From the IMG/VR virus record IMGVR_UViG_3300049595_000074, positions 1 through 21,696 of that record: DNA of 21,696 bases. One strand, written 5' to 3'. The translations under genes were made by a program, and so were the position numbers. A model generated the notes under the pieces. That model saw only the letters and a list, made by a program, of their open reading frames with translations. It did not search any database and was not told the origin of the DNA. Shown here one piece after another: positions 21,200-21,696 of this stretch. Source of the DNA: a virus. The first letter of the stretch is position 1; every line of letters starts with the position of its first letter.

Positions 21200-21696
21200 T
21201 GGATCTTTCAAAAATTTCTACCAAAGACCTTGAGTACATAAATGCAGGTCAATTAGATAAAGTATCTACTGCTGGCTTAGAGGAATATGCTAGGCAGGAA
21301 ACTCTTGCGTCTCAACCTAGAAGTTTAGGCCAAGAATTTACTAGAGGCGCGGGGTTGGCTGGTAGGGGTGCTACTCCTGTTGCTGCTGGTGCTGGTCTTG
21401 GTTTTATGTTTGGTGGCGCTCCCGGTGCTTTAGCTGGAACAATTGCTTTGCCATTGGCTGAGGTGGGAACACAAGGCTTAAATTTAGTATTGCCAGAAAA
21501 GTATCAAATACCATCTCCCGTTGCTGGTGTTGAAAGTCTTTTGACCCGTCTAGGATTCCCTGTTGCTGAAACAACTGGAGAACGTGTTATTCAAGCGGCT
21601 GGTGGTGTTCTTCCTTCTACTGCATTTCAAACGGCAACAGCACAGGCACTAAGTAAGACAGCACAAAGCCAGCTAGGTAGAAATATAGCTGGTGAA
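21199..21696 (+). CDS. Start of a large ejection/polyvalent protein, cut by the window
   Basis: Only the first 166 residues are visible; the frame is open at the right edge. The ATG overlaps the previous stop as TAATG. A leading segment, MDLSKISTKDLEYINAGQLD, is followed by a Gly/Ala-rich hydrophobic helix pair (about 54-92: VAAGAGLGFMFGGAPGALAG and neighbours) and then LLTRLGFPVAETTGERVI. That layout matches what I recall of N-termini of very long phage internal proteins that carry peptidoglycan hydrolase or PLxRFG-type modules further on. The C-terminal cargo cannot be seen here. Gene certain, role by resemblance only. Confidence 0.72.
   Translation, partial: MDLSKISTKDLEYINAGQLDKVSTAGLEEYARQETLASQPRSLGQEFTRGAGLAGRGATPVAAGAGLGFMFGGAPGALAGTIALPLAEVGTQGLNLVLPEKYQIPSPVAGVESLLTRLGFPVAETTGERVIQAAGGVLPSTAFQTATAQALSKTAQSQLGRNIAGE

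Noticed and set aside
1-21696. CRISPR array, tRNA, rRNA, insertion sequence, integrase or attachment site
   Set aside because: Reading through the window showed no regularly spaced repeats, no tRNA-like cloverleaf in the small gaps and no transposase or integrase motifs; almost all sequence is coding.

Overview
The window reads as the late (packaging and virion) half of a tailed double-stranded DNA phage with a short-tailed, podovirus-like virion. The order is terminase, P22-type portal, scaffold, a DUF5309/SU10-type major capsid protein, adaptor, nozzle and fibres, then a run of ejection-type proteins. This layout is familiar from BPP-1-like and SU10-like phages and from many uncultured aquatic phages. 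No integrase, repressor, tRNA or bacterial housekeeping gene is visible. The host cannot be named from the sequence; an aquatic Gram-negative bacterium is a guess based on where I recall related gene sets. Family assignments rest on motif reading and recall, not on database searches.

Layout. (1) 1-2360, left accessory block: a Cys-rich HiPIP-like protein (5' end cut off by the window), a small basic DUF6321-type protein, and a compact cassette of acetyltransferase, SAM methyltransferase and GT-A glycosyltransferase. (2) 2353-4027, AT-rich island: a composite protein with a virion-like N-terminus and an AT-rich C-terminal module, then the only leftward gene in the window, a 52-residue ORF with its own TATAAT promoter and strong ribosome binding site. 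(3) 4028-6058, packaging: a TerS-like protein, a cupin-like protein and TerL; the cupin gene is bracketed by a 14-nt near-identical repeat. (4) 6086-10422, capsid: portal, small portal-linked protein, scaffold, codon-biased major capsid protein, and a strong intrinsic terminator. (5) 10433-12577: a small conserved protein, a second glycosyltransferase, the adaptor, a tail-fibre-like beta protein and a 52-residue gene. (6) 12581-17719, tail and receptor binding: an 845-residue Ser/Thr/Gly-rich beta-repeat fibre with an internal duplication, a P22 gp10-like nozzle, a small virion protein carrying an inserted jelly-roll-like domain, and a GNAT-like protein. (7) 17721-21696, ejection proteins, ending in a large protein that runs off the right edge.

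Working together: all genes except one run rightward with almost no intergenic space, and seven junctions use a 1-nt TAATG stop/start overlap, so translational coupling is likely. TerS/TerL package DNA through the portal into a shell built by scaffold and capsid protein. Adaptor and nozzle close the head, fibres bind the host, and the Ala/Gly-rich internal proteins probably form the DNA-ejection conduit. The sugar-related enzymes may modify the virion or the host surface; this is inference. The points I find most worth a second look are the leftward moron-like gene, the repeat-flanked cupin insertion, the composite protein at 2353-3792, the glycosyltransferase inside the structural operon, the domain insertion at 16533-17321 and the duplicated fibre.
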